Assembly (NCBI GenBank): GCA_015207195.1
Contig: JADEXJ010000025.1
Coordinates: forward strand, 1 to 53,210
Direction: 5' to 3'
DNA length: 53,210 nt
From: Pleurocapsales cyanobacterium LEGE 10410
Lineage (GTDB): Bacteria; Cyanobacteriota; Cyanobacteriia; Cyanobacteriales; Xenococcaceae
A program made the position numbers and the translations under genes. Of this stretch, positions 14,983 to 25,331 are shown piece after piece. How positions within the stretch are numbered: the stretch's first letter is position 1; every line of letters starts with the position of its first letter. Under the pieces are notes generated by a model that did no database searches, was not told the origin of the DNA, and saw only the letters and a list, made by a program, of their open reading frames with translations.

Positions 14983-16467
14983 ATGATCACAGGTGAGATT
15001 AAATCCAAGGTAGATAAGCTTTGGACGACTTTTTGGAATAACGGCATCAGTAACCCCCTCTCTGTGATCGAACAAATATCCTATTTACTGTTTATTAAAA
15101 GGCTCGACGATCTAGAGTTAGCCAAGGAACGAAAAGCCCAGCGACTGGGAAAGCCAGTGAAGAATCCAATCTTCTCAGCCGAGCAACAAAGATCGCGCTG
15201 GTCGCATTTCAAGAACCTCACCGATGCCGAGGAAATGCTCAAGATTGTTCGCGATGAGGCTTTTCCGTTTATTAAAAACCTTGGTGGTACGGCAGTAGAA
15301 ACCGCTTACGCCCGACACATGAAGGATGCAGTTTTTTTGATTGGCAACCCTGCCCTGTTGACTAATGTGGTCACGCAGATCGAGCAGATTCCAATGGAAG
15401 ATCGCGATACCAAGGGCGATCTCTATGAGTATATGCTCTCGAAGCTGACCACCGCAGGAACTAACGGACAGTTTAGAACCCCCCGTCATATTATTAAGAT
15501 GATCGTAGACTTGATGAACCCAGGATCGAGGGACATTATTTGTGACCCCGCCTGTGGTACTGGTGGTTTTTTGGTTGCTGCTGCTGAGTATTTACGAGAC
15601 TTGAAAGATTCTGAGGGCAACCTGGTTTTAAATGCCCCAGGCAACCGCGAGCATTTCAATAGTGATATGTTTCACGGATTTGATTTTGACGGGACGATGC
15701 TGCGAATTGGCAGTATGAACCTGATGCTGCACGGGATTGAAGACCCCAAGATTGAGGCACGAGATTCCTTGGCAGATGCTTATTCAGAAATAAAAGAAGC
15801 CTTCACCATGATTCTGGCAAACCCGCCGTTTAAGGGTTCGGTAGAAAAATCGACGATCGCCAAGGACTTAACCAAGGTTATTTCTACTACTAAAACCGAA
15901 CTGTTATTTTTACCCCTATTTCTGAGGCTGCTGAAGGTCGGCGGACGAGCTGCGGTAATCGTTCCCGATGGAGTACTATTTGGTTCTTCCAAGGCACATA
16001 AATCAATCCGCAAAACCCTAATCGAGAATCATAAACTAGATGGAGTAGTTTCCATGCCATCGGGGGTATTTAAACCCTATGCAGGGGTTTCTACGGCAGT
16101 TATTATCTTTACCAAGGTGGGAGTTGAAAAAGACGGCACGGACTATGTGTGGTTCTATGATATGAAAGCTGATGGTTTATCCTTAGATGATAAACGGCAA
16201 CCAATAGAGGAAAATGATATCCCCGACCTGCTAGAGAAATGGCTTAGTCGGAATCCAAAGAAAAAGTCAGACCGTAAATCCAAAGCGTTTTTTGTCCCCA
16301 AAAAAGAGATTAAGGATAACGGATACGACCTTTCAATTAACCGCTACAAAGAGATCGAGTATGAGGAAGTAGAGTACGAACCGCCCAAGGTCATTTTAGG
16401 CAAACTGCGATCGCTTGAAGATGAGATTAGAGCCGATCTTGATGCATTAGAGGGGATGTTGGGATGA
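14983..16467 (+). CDS. hsdM: Type I restriction-modification methyltransferase subunit
   Basis: 494 residues. The N-terminal helical domain is followed by the class gamma N6-adenine methyltransferase motifs: DPACGTGGF at 188-196 (S-adenosylmethionine binding) and NPPF at 280-283 (catalysis). With HsdS it methylates the host's recognition sites. The ATGA at 16464-16467 couples it to hsdS. A ribosome site (TTAGGAG) precedes the ATG. The 106-base gap before it should carry the promoter of the hsd operon. Confidence 0.97.
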   Translation: MITGEIKSKVDKLWTTFWNNGISNPLSVIEQISYLLFIKRLDDLELAKERKAQRLGKPVKNPIFSAEQQRSRWSHFKNLTDAEEMLKIVRDEAFPFIKNLGGTAVETAYARHMKDAVFLIGNPALLTNVVTQIEQIPMEDRDTKGDLYEYMLSKLTTAGTNGQFRTPRHIIKMIVDLMNPGSRDIICDPACGTGGFLVAAAEYLRDLKDSEGNLVLNAPGNREHFNSDMFHGFDFDGTMLRIGSMNLMLHGIEDPKIEARDSLADAYSEIKEAFTMILANPPFKGSVEKSTIAKDLTKVISTTKTELLFLPLFLRLLKVGGRAAVIVPDGVLFGSSKAHKSIRKTLIENHKLDGVVSMPSGVFKPYAGVSTAVIIFTKVGVEKDGTDYVWFYDMKADGLSLDDKRQPIEENDIPDLLEKWLSRNPKKKSDRKSKAFFVPKKEIKDNGYDLSINRYKEIEYEEVEYEPPKVILGKLRSLEDEIRADLDALEGMLG

Positions 16468-17657
16468 ACTACCCTAATGATTGGCAGTATTTAAGTATAA
16501 AAGAATGTTGCAATGTTGTTTCTGGCTCAACCCCTAAACGAAATAAACCCGAATATTGGGATGGTGATATTGATTGGATAACACCTAAAGATTTGAGCAA
16601 TCTCAATATTCCAGTCCTTAAAGAAGCTCCTGAAAAGATAACAAAGCTAGGATATAAAAGTTGTTCAACAACATTGTTGCCAGAAGGCTCAATTCTATTT
16701 AGTTCTCGCGCACCCATTGGGCTTATTGCCATAGCGGGTAAAAAGATGTGTACAAATCAAGGGTTTAAAAGCCTTGTTCCCAATGCCTCGATTGATTCGG
16801 CATATTTGTATTGGTGTATTCGCAATTTCACTCCTCAGTTAGCTGCACAAGGTTCAGGTACAACTTTTAAAGAGCTCTCAAAAACCATTGTAGAAAAGTT
16901 CAAAATTCCTCTTCCTCCGCTCAAAGAACAAAAGCGCATAGCTGCGATTCTGGATAAAGCTGATGCTATCCGAAGGAAGCGGAAAGAGGCGATCGCCCTA
17001 ACTGAAGAACTCTTGCGATCGACCTTCCTCGATATGTTCGGCGACCCTGTTACTAATCCGAAGGGGTGGAAGATTGATGAACTAGGAAAATACATTTCAC
17101 ACTCAAATAATGGTCTAAGCCGACGAAGAAAAACACTTGAAAATAAAGGTCACATCGTTCTCAGACTTCAAGATGTTAGAGAAGGCTATATTGTTTTTGA
17201 TGAGCCAAATAGAATAGCCCTTGATGAGAAGGAAAAACAGAGATATTTGCTAGACGCTGAAGACTTACTTTTCATAAGAGTAAATGGAAATAAAGAGTAC
17301 GTTGGAAGATGTGCAGTTTTCAAAGGATTTAACGAAGATGTTTATCACAATGATCATCTTATTAGAATCCAAGCTAAACCAGAAATTGAAAGCGATTATT
17401 TAGCCTTTATTTTTAACCATTCATCAGGAAAAAACTTACTGAAAAATAAAATAAAAACATCCGCTGGTCAGTATACAGTAAGTCAACAAGGTATTGAATC
17501 ACTTAAGATGCCAATACCTCCTCATGACTTACAGCTTAAGTACGTTCAGCATAGTCAACTACTTAAGAATCAGCGAGATAAATATCTGCTACTGTTAGAA
17601 AATTCAGAAAACCTTTTCAATTCATTGCTGCAAAAAGCCTTTCGTGGGGAACTCTAA
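16464..17657 (+). CDS. hsdS: Type I restriction-modification specificity subunit
   Basis: 397 residues with two target-recognition domains (about 1-150 and 205-350), each ending in the conserved helical spacer: LPPLKEQKRIAAILDKADAIRRKRK in the middle (about residues 150-175), then a shorter one at the C terminus (LQKAFRGEL). Each domain reads half of a bipartite DNA target. The second domain is clearly more A+T-rich than the first, consistent with domain shuffling. The target cannot be predicted by eye. Confidence 0.96.
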   Translation: MNYPNDWQYLSIKECCNVVSGSTPKRNKPEYWDGDIDWITPKDLSNLNIPVLKEAPEKITKLGYKSCSTTLLPEGSILFSSRAPIGLIAIAGKKMCTNQGFKSLVPNASIDSAYLYWCIRNFTPQLAAQGSGTTFKELSKTIVEKFKIPLPPLKEQKRIAAILDKADAIRRKRKEAIALTEELLRSTFLDMFGDPVTNPKGWKIDELGKYISHSNNGLSRRRKTLENKGHIVLRLQDVREGYIVFDEPNRIALDEKEKQRYLLDAEDLLFIRVNGNKEYVGRCAVFKGFNEDVYHNDHLIRIQAKPEIESDYLAFIFNHSSGKNLLKNKIKTSAGQYTVSQQGIESLKMPIPPHDLQLKYVQHSQLLKNQRDKYLLLLENSENLFNSLLQKAFRGEL

Positions 17658-17681
17658 TGTAAGAGCAATAGGAGCATTTAC

Positions 17682-20600
17682 ATGACATCGAATTTTGATT
17701 TTCTAAAAGAGCAGTTCCCTCACTTGTTTACCCATGCTACCCATACCGAAAGCATGGCGTATTCTGCTCCCCGTGCCAGTTGCTTCTATGCTCGCTTTAC
17801 CTTAGAACAGGCGGTTCTCTGGCTCTACGATAACGATGCCTACCTACAACCTCCCTACGATAATAATCTCGGCGCGTTAATTCACGAACAAACTTTTAAA
17901 GATAATCTCAAACCTGGATTATTCCCTAAAATTCGGACAATTCAGAAAGTCGGTAATTTAGCAGCCCACAGTTCTAGTCAGATTACGACTAGAGACTCCC
18001 TCCGTATCGTTGAGGATTTATTTCATTTCCTCTACTGGCTCTGTCGCTTCTATTCCCCCGATGGTAAGAACCTGCCAGTCATTGCTTTTAACCGCGAACA
18101 TATCCCCCACCCCGAAGCCCAGAAGGATATGTCTAGGGAACAGCTTGCAGAGTTAGAAACAAAGCTATCGCAAGCGGACGAGATGAAGCAAATTGCTTTA
18201 AATAGGCAACAGCAAACGGAAGTAGAACTAAATGCCCTCAAACAAGAAATTGCAGCCCTAAAACAGCAAAATGAGGCGGTAGCCGATACCCACGATTACC
18301 ACGAAGCCGATACCCGCCGTTATTTACTCGATATTCTGCTTCAAGAAGCTGGTTGGAATCTCAACCATCCTGATTCAACGGAATACGAAGTTGAAGGGAT
18401 GCCCAACAGTGCAGGTAAAGGGTATGTTGATTATGTACTTTGGGGGGATGACGGCAAACCTTTAGGGCTCATCGAAGCTAAACGCACTTCTCACAGTCCC
18501 ACTAAGGGCAAACAGCAAGCTAAACTCTATGCCGATTGTTTGGAACAGAAATTTAATCAGCGACCAGTTATTTTTTACTCCAACGGTTACGATCACTGGA
18601 TTTGGGATGATGTCACCTATCCACCTCGCGAAATACATGGCTTCCTTCAGAAAGAAGAGCTAGAACGCATCATTTTCCGCCGTAGTAACCGTAAAAGCCT
18701 CGATTTGGTACTTCCCAATAAAGATATCGCTGGACGAACCTATCAATTAGAAGCCTTAAAACGCATCACGGAAAACTTTGATCGACAAAATGCCCGTAAA
18801 GCCCTGCTGGTTATGGCAACGGGAACGGGGAAGACCAGGACAGCGATCGCCCTAGTTGACCTCCTGATGCGGGCTAATTGGGTCAAGCGAACTTTATTTC
18901 TGGCAGATCGTAACGCCCTGCTGACTCAAGCTTTCCGTAATTTCAAGGAACACCTGCCTAAAACTGTTACCCCCGTTAACCTAATCGACGATAAGAAGGT
19001 TAAGGCAGTCAAAGATAAAAATGCTGGCAGTGCCAACGTGGTGCTGTCCACCTACCCCACTATGTTCAACCGTATCAACAATCAAGAAAATGCGGAATTC
19101 TATCTCAGCCCTGGCTATTTCGATCTAGTTATCGTCGATGAGGCACACCGAGGCATTTATAAAAAATATCAGGCATTATTCGAGTATTTTGATAGTTTAC
19201 TTGTTGGCTTGACGGCGACCCCCCGCTCAGAAGTCCACCGCGATACCTACAGAATCTTTGACTTAGAAGCTGGCGTACCTACGTTTGCCTACGAACTCCA
19301 AGACGCGATCGCCGATGGTTATTTAGTCCCCTCTCAAGGTATCACCGTCCCGTTTAAGTTCTTACGTCAGGGGGTTAAATACAGTCAGCTTACAGAAGCC
19401 GAACAAGAAGAGTACGAAGAGAAGTTTCGGGATGAAGAAACGGGAGAACTTCCCGATGAAGTCAATGCAGCAGCAATTAACAAGTGGTTATTTAACGAGG
19501 ATACTGTCGATCAGGCACTACGCTTACTGATGGAAAAGGGGCTAAAGGTAGAAGGGGGTGACAGACTGGGAAAAACAATTATCTTTGCTCGTAACCACGC
19601 CCATGCAGAGTTTATCGTCCAACGTTTTGATCTTAATTATCCCCACTATCAAGGCAAATTCGCCCAGGTAATCGACAGTCACAATAATTACTCCCTGAGT
19701 TTACTAGATGAGTTTTCCGAAATCCACAAAGAACCAACTATTGCCGTATCCGTCGATATGTTGGATACAGGGGTTGATATTCCCGAACTGGTTAATTTAG
19801 TGTTTTTTAAGCCTGTATACTCCAGGGTTAAGTTTAACCAGATGATCGGCAGGGGAACTCGATTGTGTCCCGATCTCTTTGGTATCGGTCAGGATAAGGA
19901 GAAATTCTATATTTTTGACCTCTGTAGTAATTTTGATTTCTTTAACCAGGAAATTATCGAAAAAGACCCCAAACCAGCCGAAAGCATTAGTGCCAAACTG
20001 GTAAAAGCCCGTCTCAATTTGAGTAAAGTCATCGCAAATCGAGATTCCACTTTAGACAAGCAAGATTCTAAGGTAGAAAACCAGCAGCTACGAACCTCCT
20101 TACTCGACAACCTGCACCAGCACGTAGCCACAATGGAGCAAAAGAACTTTCTGGTACGCAGACATCTAAAACAGGTTGAGGAGTTCTCAAAGCGCGATCG
20201 CTGGAATGAATTGAGCGAATCCGACACTGAAGCGATCGCCGATTCTCTGGCACACTTACCTAACGGACTACCCAAAGAGGATGAATTAGCCAAACGTTTC
20301 GATCTACTCTGCCTCAAACTCCAGCTATCAATCCTCAAGGGGACAAAAGACTTTATAAGTCTGCGGGATAACCTGAGAGATTTACTCGACCGACTAGAGG
20401 AAAAGCAAACCATCCCGATGGTCAAAGCGCAGCTTCCCCTGATCGAAGCCGTTCAGGATGAAAGCTGGTGGTCGGATGTAACTCCGACAATGGTTGAGTC
20501 GGTTAGACTAAAAATTCGTGATCTGGTGAAGTTTATCGACCGCAGCCAACAAACCATCGTCTACACCGATTTTAAAGATGAGTTGGGGGATATAGAATTA

Positions 20601-21122
20601 GTTGATGTTCCCGTACAGCAAACAGGCTTTAGCCCCTACCAGTACCGCAAAAAAGTAGAAAGCTTTATCCGAGAACACGAAGATCACATCGCTATTTACA
20701 AACTAAAGCGCAACGTAGCCCTGACCGACAGGGATTTAGCAGAACTAGAAGAAATGTTATTTTCGGCTGAAGAGGTAGAAAGTCGCGATCGCTTTGAGCA
20801 GGTGTACGGCAAAGAAATGAGCTTGAAGTTGTTTATCCGCCAGATAGTAGGACTAGATCGCAATGCTGCCAAGGCTGCTTTCGCCAAATATCTGGAAGCT
20901 GGTAATTTTAGTGCCAATCAAATTCGCTTTGTGGAGAATGTTATTGATTACCTGACCCAGAATGGGGTGATGAATCCAGGGTTGCTCTACGAGTCACCTT
21001 TTACTGATGCTCACAGTAGTGGATTGGATGGGGTGTTTAACGATGATGACGCTGATGAAATTGTGGCTTTAGTGCGAGCATTCAACAAAAACGCTGATAA
21101 TCCGTTTACAGGAGCAGCATGA
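17682..21122 (+). CDS. hsdR: Type I restriction enzyme ATPase/nuclease subunit
   Basis: 1146 residues, full length. An N-terminal DUF4145-like region and a coiled coil (about 155-200) are followed by the PD-(D/E)XK nuclease signature D250...E265-A-K267, the Walker A loop ATGTGKT at 380-386, the DEAH box in VDEAHRG, the GLTATPR motif, and the helicase motif IGRGTRLCPD. It translocates DNA and cuts unmodified DNA at a distance. It follows hsdS after 24 bases and completes the operon. Confidence 0.97.
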   Translation: MTSNFDFLKEQFPHLFTHATHTESMAYSAPRASCFYARFTLEQAVLWLYDNDAYLQPPYDNNLGALIHEQTFKDNLKPGLFPKIRTIQKVGNLAAHSSSQITTRDSLRIVEDLFHFLYWLCRFYSPDGKNLPVIAFNREHIPHPEAQKDMSREQLAELETKLSQADEMKQIALNRQQQTEVELNALKQEIAALKQQNEAVADTHDYHEADTRRYLLDILLQEAGWNLNHPDSTEYEVEGMPNSAGKGYVDYVLWGDDGKPLGLIEAKRTSHSPTKGKQQAKLYADCLEQKFNQRPVIFYSNGYDHWIWDDVTYPPREIHGFLQKEELERIIFRRSNRKSLDLVLPNKDIAGRTYQLEALKRITENFDRQNARKALLVMATGTGKTRTAIALVDLLMRANWVKRTLFLADRNALLTQAFRNFKEHLPKTVTPVNLIDDKKVKAVKDKNAGSANVVLSTYPTMFNRINNQENAEFYLSPGYFDLVIVDEAHRGIYKKYQALFEYFDSLLVGLTATPRSEVHRDTYRIFDLEAGVPTFAYELQDAIADGYLVPSQGITVPFKFLRQGVKYSQLTEAEQEEYEEKFRDEETGELPDEVNAAAINKWLFNEDTVDQALRLLMEKGLKVEGGDRLGKTIIFARNHAHAEFIVQRFDLNYPHYQGKFAQVIDSHNNYSLSLLDEFSEIHKEPTIAVSVDMLDTGVDIPELVNLVFFKPVYSRVKFNQMIGRGTRLCPDLFGIGQDKEKFYIFDLCSNFDFFNQEIIEKDPKPAESISAKLVKARLNLSKVIANRDSTLDKQDSKVENQQLRTSLLDNLHQHVATMEQKNFLVRRHLKQVEEFSKRDRWNELSESDTEAIADSLAHLPNGLPKEDELAKRFDLLCLKLQLSILKGTKDFISLRDNLRDLLDRLEEKQTIPMVKAQLPLIEAVQDESWWSDVTPTMVESVRLKIRDLVKFIDRSQQTIVYTDFKDELGDIELVDVPVQQTGFSPYQYRKKVESFIREHEDHIAIYKLKRNVALTDRDLAELEEMLFSAEEVESRDRFEQVYGKEMSLKLFIRQIVGLDRNAAKAAFAKYLEAGNFSANQIRFVENVIDYLTQNGVMNPGLLYESPFTDAHSSGLDGVFNDDDADEIVALVRAFNKNADNPFTGAA

Positions 21123-21220
21123 ACATATTTTATTAGTATAATCACCGATCTAAATTAGCAGTAAATTCGTTAAATTTTAAAGCGGTTACTTTGGATAAAC
21201 AACTCTTCAAGAGACATTAA

Positions 21221-23179
21221 ATGTGGTCAGATAACGAATCCGAAATAGATCTATTGGGCTTCCAGCACTATCAGAGCATCATAACTTCAATCATTAAAAA
21301 TGAAACTCTTCTACCAGCAACAATAGGAGTATATGGGGATTGGGGTATTGGCAAATCCACTCTCCTGAAAATGGTTGAAGCCGAGTTTGAAGATGATTCT
21401 GAAGTCTTAGTTTTATCTTTTGATGGGTGGCTTTTTGAAGGGTATGAAGACGCAAAAACCGCGCTTATGGGGACAATCCTAGATGAGATTGTGTCTAAAC
21501 GAGAGTTATCGGTAAAAGCAAAACAATATGTATCCAAGTTGATTGGACGTATTAACTGGATGCAGGCATTAGGATCTACTCTTAAGTTAGGAGCAAAAGG
21601 TAGTCTAGCTTTTGCCGTTGGTGGATTCCCCGCTTTAGGGTTAGCTGCGGGTACGGAAGCATCAACTGTACTGCCACAGATGATTGATAAAGCTAAAGAA
21701 GAAATTAAAGATATAGGTAAAGGAGATACCAAACAACTTGAGGATCTAGATAAATTTATCAAAGAGGATTCAGGACAGGTTTTTCGGCGAGGCATTCGTG
21801 AATTTCGCCACGATTTTGGCAAATTGCTCAAAGAAACGAAATTAAAGACTCTCGTGGTAATTATCGACGATCTAGATCGCTGTATGCCAGACACTATTAT
21901 TGAAACTCTTGAGGCAATCAAGCTTTTTTTGTTTGTTCCATCTACCGCTTTCGTTCTTGGTGCTGATGAACGTTTAGTTAAATATGCCGTTCGCAAGCGT
22001 TTCCCCGAACTACCAGGAGAGCGAGTAGAAGTAGGACGAGATTATCTTGAAAAATTAATTCAATTCCCAGTTAGAATCCCTAGTCTTGGACGTGCTGAAA
22101 TCGAAACCTATATTAATCTGCTGTTCGTTGAAAAGACGCATGGTAGAGAGTCAAATGAGTTTACACAAGCCCGCGACCGCGCTATTGAAGATAGCTTGGA
22201 TTCTTTTTTAGAGGTTCGCTTTAATCTTGGTATTGCCAAAGAGGTGTACAAAAATTTAAACCCCGAACTGGAGGATAGTTTGTGGGTAGCGCAGCGCATT
22301 TCTCCAGTTCTAGCAACTGGTCTGGCTGGCAATCCCAGACAATGTAAGCGATTTCTTAGCACTCTGATGATGAGACTAGAAATGGCAAAATCGCGAAAAG
22401 TTAATTTAGAGCAAAGAATTTTAGCCAAATTAATGCTTCTGGAGTATTTTAAACCTGAATTTTTTAAAAAATTAGCAGAATTGCAAGCTTCTCAGGGTGG
22501 TCATCCACAAGAACTGCTTCTCTTAGAAGAACAATTAAACCTACAACCCGATTTAGATAACTCCCAACAGGAAAGCGAAAAACCAAAACACGAGATTAAG
22601 CCTCAAACAAAAGAACTTATGGAGACATGGAAGGTTGACCAATGGACTGAAGACTGGCTTAGAAACGAGCCCTATCTAGCAAAAATTGATTTACGCTTGT
22701 ATTACTTCTTTTCTCGTGAAAGTCTTGATTCTCTGGGTATGGCAGTTCAAAGAATGACACCTAAAGCTCAGGAAATTTTAACTCAAATTCTTCATGAGAG
22801 CGAAGCAACACAAAAATTAGGTTTTAAGAATTCAAAAAACTTAAATAATGCGGAAGCTGCTACTATTTTTGAAACATTGAGCGAAAGAGCAAAACAAGAA
22901 AATAATTTGGGTTCGGAGTTCTCTGCATTCAGAAAAATACTAACCTTTACCCAAAATCGTGTAGAACTTTTTAGTCAGTATATTGCTTTTTTAGATACCA
23001 TTCCTATTGATAAAATACCTATTTCAATTTTGCCAAAATTCGCTGCCCTGGCTAAAGAAACTACTCACAAATATTTAGTTGTTACTACTTTGGAGAAATG
23101 GTCAAAACATAATCCACAATCTCGAATATCAAGAGCATCTTCAACACAGCTCAACAAACTTAATAAACAGAGTACGTAA
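21221..23179 (+). CDS. qatA: QatA, KAP-type P-loop ATPase of the Qat antiphage system
   Basis: 652 residues. Walker A GDWGIGKST lies at about 39-47 and Walker B VVIIDDLDRC at about 212, with a hydrophobic insert (about 125-150) between them, as in KAP ATPases. It is followed at once by QatB and the QueC-like QatC, the defining order of Qat (QueC-like, ATPase, TatD). A TATAAT at 21137-21142 is the likely -10; no good -35 is visible. It sits directly after hsdR, so it could also receive read-through. Confidence 0.93.
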   Translation: MWSDNESEIDLLGFQHYQSIITSIIKNETLLPATIGVYGDWGIGKSTLLKMVEAEFEDDSEVLVLSFDGWLFEGYEDAKTALMGTILDEIVSKRELSVKAKQYVSKLIGRINWMQALGSTLKLGAKGSLAFAVGGFPALGLAAGTEASTVLPQMIDKAKEEIKDIGKGDTKQLEDLDKFIKEDSGQVFRRGIREFRHDFGKLLKETKLKTLVVIIDDLDRCMPDTIIETLEAIKLFLFVPSTAFVLGADERLVKYAVRKRFPELPGERVEVGRDYLEKLIQFPVRIPSLGRAEIETYINLLFVEKTHGRESNEFTQARDRAIEDSLDSFLEVRFNLGIAKEVYKNLNPELEDSLWVAQRISPVLATGLAGNPRQCKRFLSTLMMRLEMAKSRKVNLEQRILAKLMLLEYFKPEFFKKLAELQASQGGHPQELLLLEEQLNLQPDLDNSQQESEKPKHEIKPQTKELMETWKVDQWTEDWLRNEPYLAKIDLRLYYFFSRESLDSLGMAVQRMTPKAQEILTQILHESEATQKLGFKNSKNLNNAEAATIFETLSERAKQENNLGSEFSAFRKILTFTQNRVELFSQYIAFLDTIPIDKIPISILPKFAALAKETTHKYLVVTTLEKWSKHNPQSRISRASSTQLNKLNKQST

Positions 23180-23182
23180 ACA

Positions 23183-24025
23183 GTGGGAACATCAAAATCT
23201 TTTAGTGGAATGAAAGATAAGAACCCTCTTTTGCCAGGGTGGTCTTTGTCTGACATTAGCAACGAGAATGAACCATCAAATGAGCCAGCAGACAAAGTTG
23301 ATGTAGTAACCGCGCCATCATCAAATCAATCGCAGTCAATGCCTTGGAAAGCTGCGAACACAAGTTTGGGGAAACTAGCATCTGGAAGTGTAAACAAAGG
23401 AGAATATTTCCACAAAGCTGGGCGTTCATACACTCGCGCTCGTGGCGGTTCGAGGGCTGCTGCCTCTAGTTCCGCTTCCGCAAGAGCTTCTAGTGCCAAA
23501 ATAGGTGGTTTTTTATCTAGTATTGGTTCTAGGGGAATAAATCAAACTCTCAGAGATATTGGTTTATCTCATGTGGTTGGACAAGATGTAGAGCGAGTAA
23601 TGGCAGCGATTTTAGACTTCATTGCGCCCAATACTGCTACAAGAGAAGATTCCATTGTTAGAGAGTCAGTCTGTGACACATTAGAGCATCTTTACGAGAA
23701 ATACGATTTAAATGATGGTGACATTACTAACTTGGATCGTATGAGCGTTCCTGACATTAAAGAAGCTTTTGAAAACGCAATAAGTTCTTATATTTACAAT
23801 CGATGGCTTACGGAGCTTGGAATTGCAATAGAAAGAAAGTCAATTTCCCCAAATGAGGCAGTTTCCCTTGAGCAAGAAATGAAGACCTATGTTTACGATA
23901 GCGTCAAAATAGATTTACAAGAAATTGATATTTTAAATTTTAATTGGCACAGTGATTTGGGAGAGCAATTTATAGACCAAAAATTTAAGGAAGCATACGA
24001 ATTAATTGAGGGGGAAGATGAGTAA
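23183..24025 (+). CDS. qatB: QatB
   Basis: 280 residues beginning at a GTG (23183), four bases after the QatA stop. The N terminus reads MGTSKSFSG, then PLLPGWS, typical of QatB, followed by an alanine/serine-rich basic stretch (about 85-115) and a helical C-terminal half. The biochemical role is not known to me. It overlaps QatC by eight bases (ATGAGTAA), so the two are coupled. Confidence 0.88.
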   Translation: MGTSKSFSGMKDKNPLLPGWSLSDISNENEPSNEPADKVDVVTAPSSNQSQSMPWKAANTSLGKLASGSVNKGEYFHKAGRSYTRARGGSRAAASSSASARASSAKIGGFLSSIGSRGINQTLRDIGLSHVVGQDVERVMAAILDFIAPNTATREDSIVRESVCDTLEHLYEKYDLNDGDITNLDRMSVPDIKEAFENAISSYIYNRWLTELGIAIERKSISPNEAVSLEQEMKTYVYDSVKIDLQEIDILNFNWHSDLGEQFIDQKFKEAYELIEGEDE

Positions 24026-25331
24026 GTGGCATTTCATCGTGAAAACTAATATCTTAGATGATTATAACCCTGATATTTCTTCAGAAGAACCAAGAGTCTA
24101 TGTATCTTTAGATCCAGAATATAAGTCCTTAGCTGTTAGAAATAATATTTATAAAGTCATATTAACTAAGGCAATTAAGCTTCCTTCTTCAAGGGTTTTA
24201 GATTTGTTAAATTTGGCAATATCTGTTTACACAGCCGACTTAAAAATCCCTCGAAGGTTTAGCGAAGATCGCTGGACAAGAACGATAGTTCTTCATGTTC
24301 CAGTTATCAACCTAACTACGTGGCAAAAGACTACTTCATCTATCATAGAAATGCTGGGCTTCTTAACAGGCGATCGTTGGGAAATTAGTTTTCGTAAAAA
24401 TAATTTCAAACCAAAATTAACTATTAATAATAAAGTAGAGAAAGTTAGTAAAGTTAGTCTTTTTTCTGGTGGTCTTGATTCACTTGTTGGTGCGATTGAC
24501 CTTTTGGAAGAGGGTAAACGTATCGCTCTTGTTGGACATTACGGTGCTGGAGTTACTAACAAAGTACAAGAAACAGTTCTTGGTGAGCTAGAAAAGCTAT
24601 ACCCAGATCTTATAGAATCTTACCTTTTTTATCTACAACCTCCTAAGTCAAACAGTGAGGGACAAGGTGAGCCGTCTATGCGCTCACGCTCTTTTTTATT
24701 TTTCTCTTTGGCTGTGGTAGTAGCTAGCTTGTTTACTGGAAAAACTCCTATATCTGTCGCTGAAAATGGTCTAATTTCGTTAAATGTTCCTTTAACAAAT
24801 CCTAGAATAGGAAGTCTCAGCACTCGCACTACTCACCCTTATTTTGTCTCTCTATTTAGTGATTTTTTATCTTTGCTGAAAATAAATAATTTAATAATTC
24901 TTCCCTATAGATTTCAAACCAAGGGCGAAATGATTGCCCAAACAAAAAATCAAGATGCTTTGAAAAAAACAGTAGACCTCAGTATGTCTTGTTCTCATCC
25001 AGAGGCGGGACGTTACCAAGGAAAAAAACCTAATCTCCATTGTGGTTACTGTGTTCCCTGTATAATTAGGCGAGCTTCTTTGGCTTCAGCGCAGCTCGAT
25101 AAGCCAAGCACTTACGCCATTGATATTTTACAAGATCCTCCCGACCCCACTACAGAAACGGGAAGAGATTTAAGAGCATTTGAAATGGCTATTGAGCGGG
25201 GTAGATTTTACAATTATCGTCAGGCTTTATTTGATGTTTTAGCAACAGGCACTATTTCTTCAGATGATATTGAAGACTATATAGACGTATATATGAGAGG
25301 TATGAAAGAAGTAGAAAGCTTTTTATCCTGA
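24018..25331 (+). CDS. qatC: QatC, QueC-like enzyme
   Basis: 437 residues from ATG 24018, with GAGGGG just upstream. The PP-loop SGGLDS at about 150-155 binds ATP as in 7-cyano-7-deazaguanine synthase (QueC). Near the C terminus CSHPEAG, then HCGYCVPC form the zinc-binding cysteine cluster. The N-terminal 140 residues are extra compared with QueC. In Qat it probably modifies a protein or nucleobase. Its 3' end overlaps the end of the opposed qatD gene by nine bases. Confidence 0.92.
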   Translation: MSKWHFIVKTNILDDYNPDISSEEPRVYVSLDPEYKSLAVRNNIYKVILTKAIKLPSSRVLDLLNLAISVYTADLKIPRRFSEDRWTRTIVLHVPVINLTTWQKTTSSIIEMLGFLTGDRWEISFRKNNFKPKLTINNKVEKVSKVSLFSGGLDSLVGAIDLLEEGKRIALVGHYGAGVTNKVQETVLGELEKLYPDLIESYLFYLQPPKSNSEGQGEPSMRSRSFLFFSLAVVVASLFTGKTPISVAENGLISLNVPLTNPRIGSLSTRTTHPYFVSLFSDFLSLLKINNLIILPYRFQTKGEMIAQTKNQDALKKTVDLSMSCSHPEAGRYQGKKPNLHCGYCVPCIIRRASLASAQLDKPSTYAIDILQDPPDPTTETGRDLRAFEMAIERGRFYNYRQALFDVLATGTISSDDIEDYIDVYMRGMKEVESFLS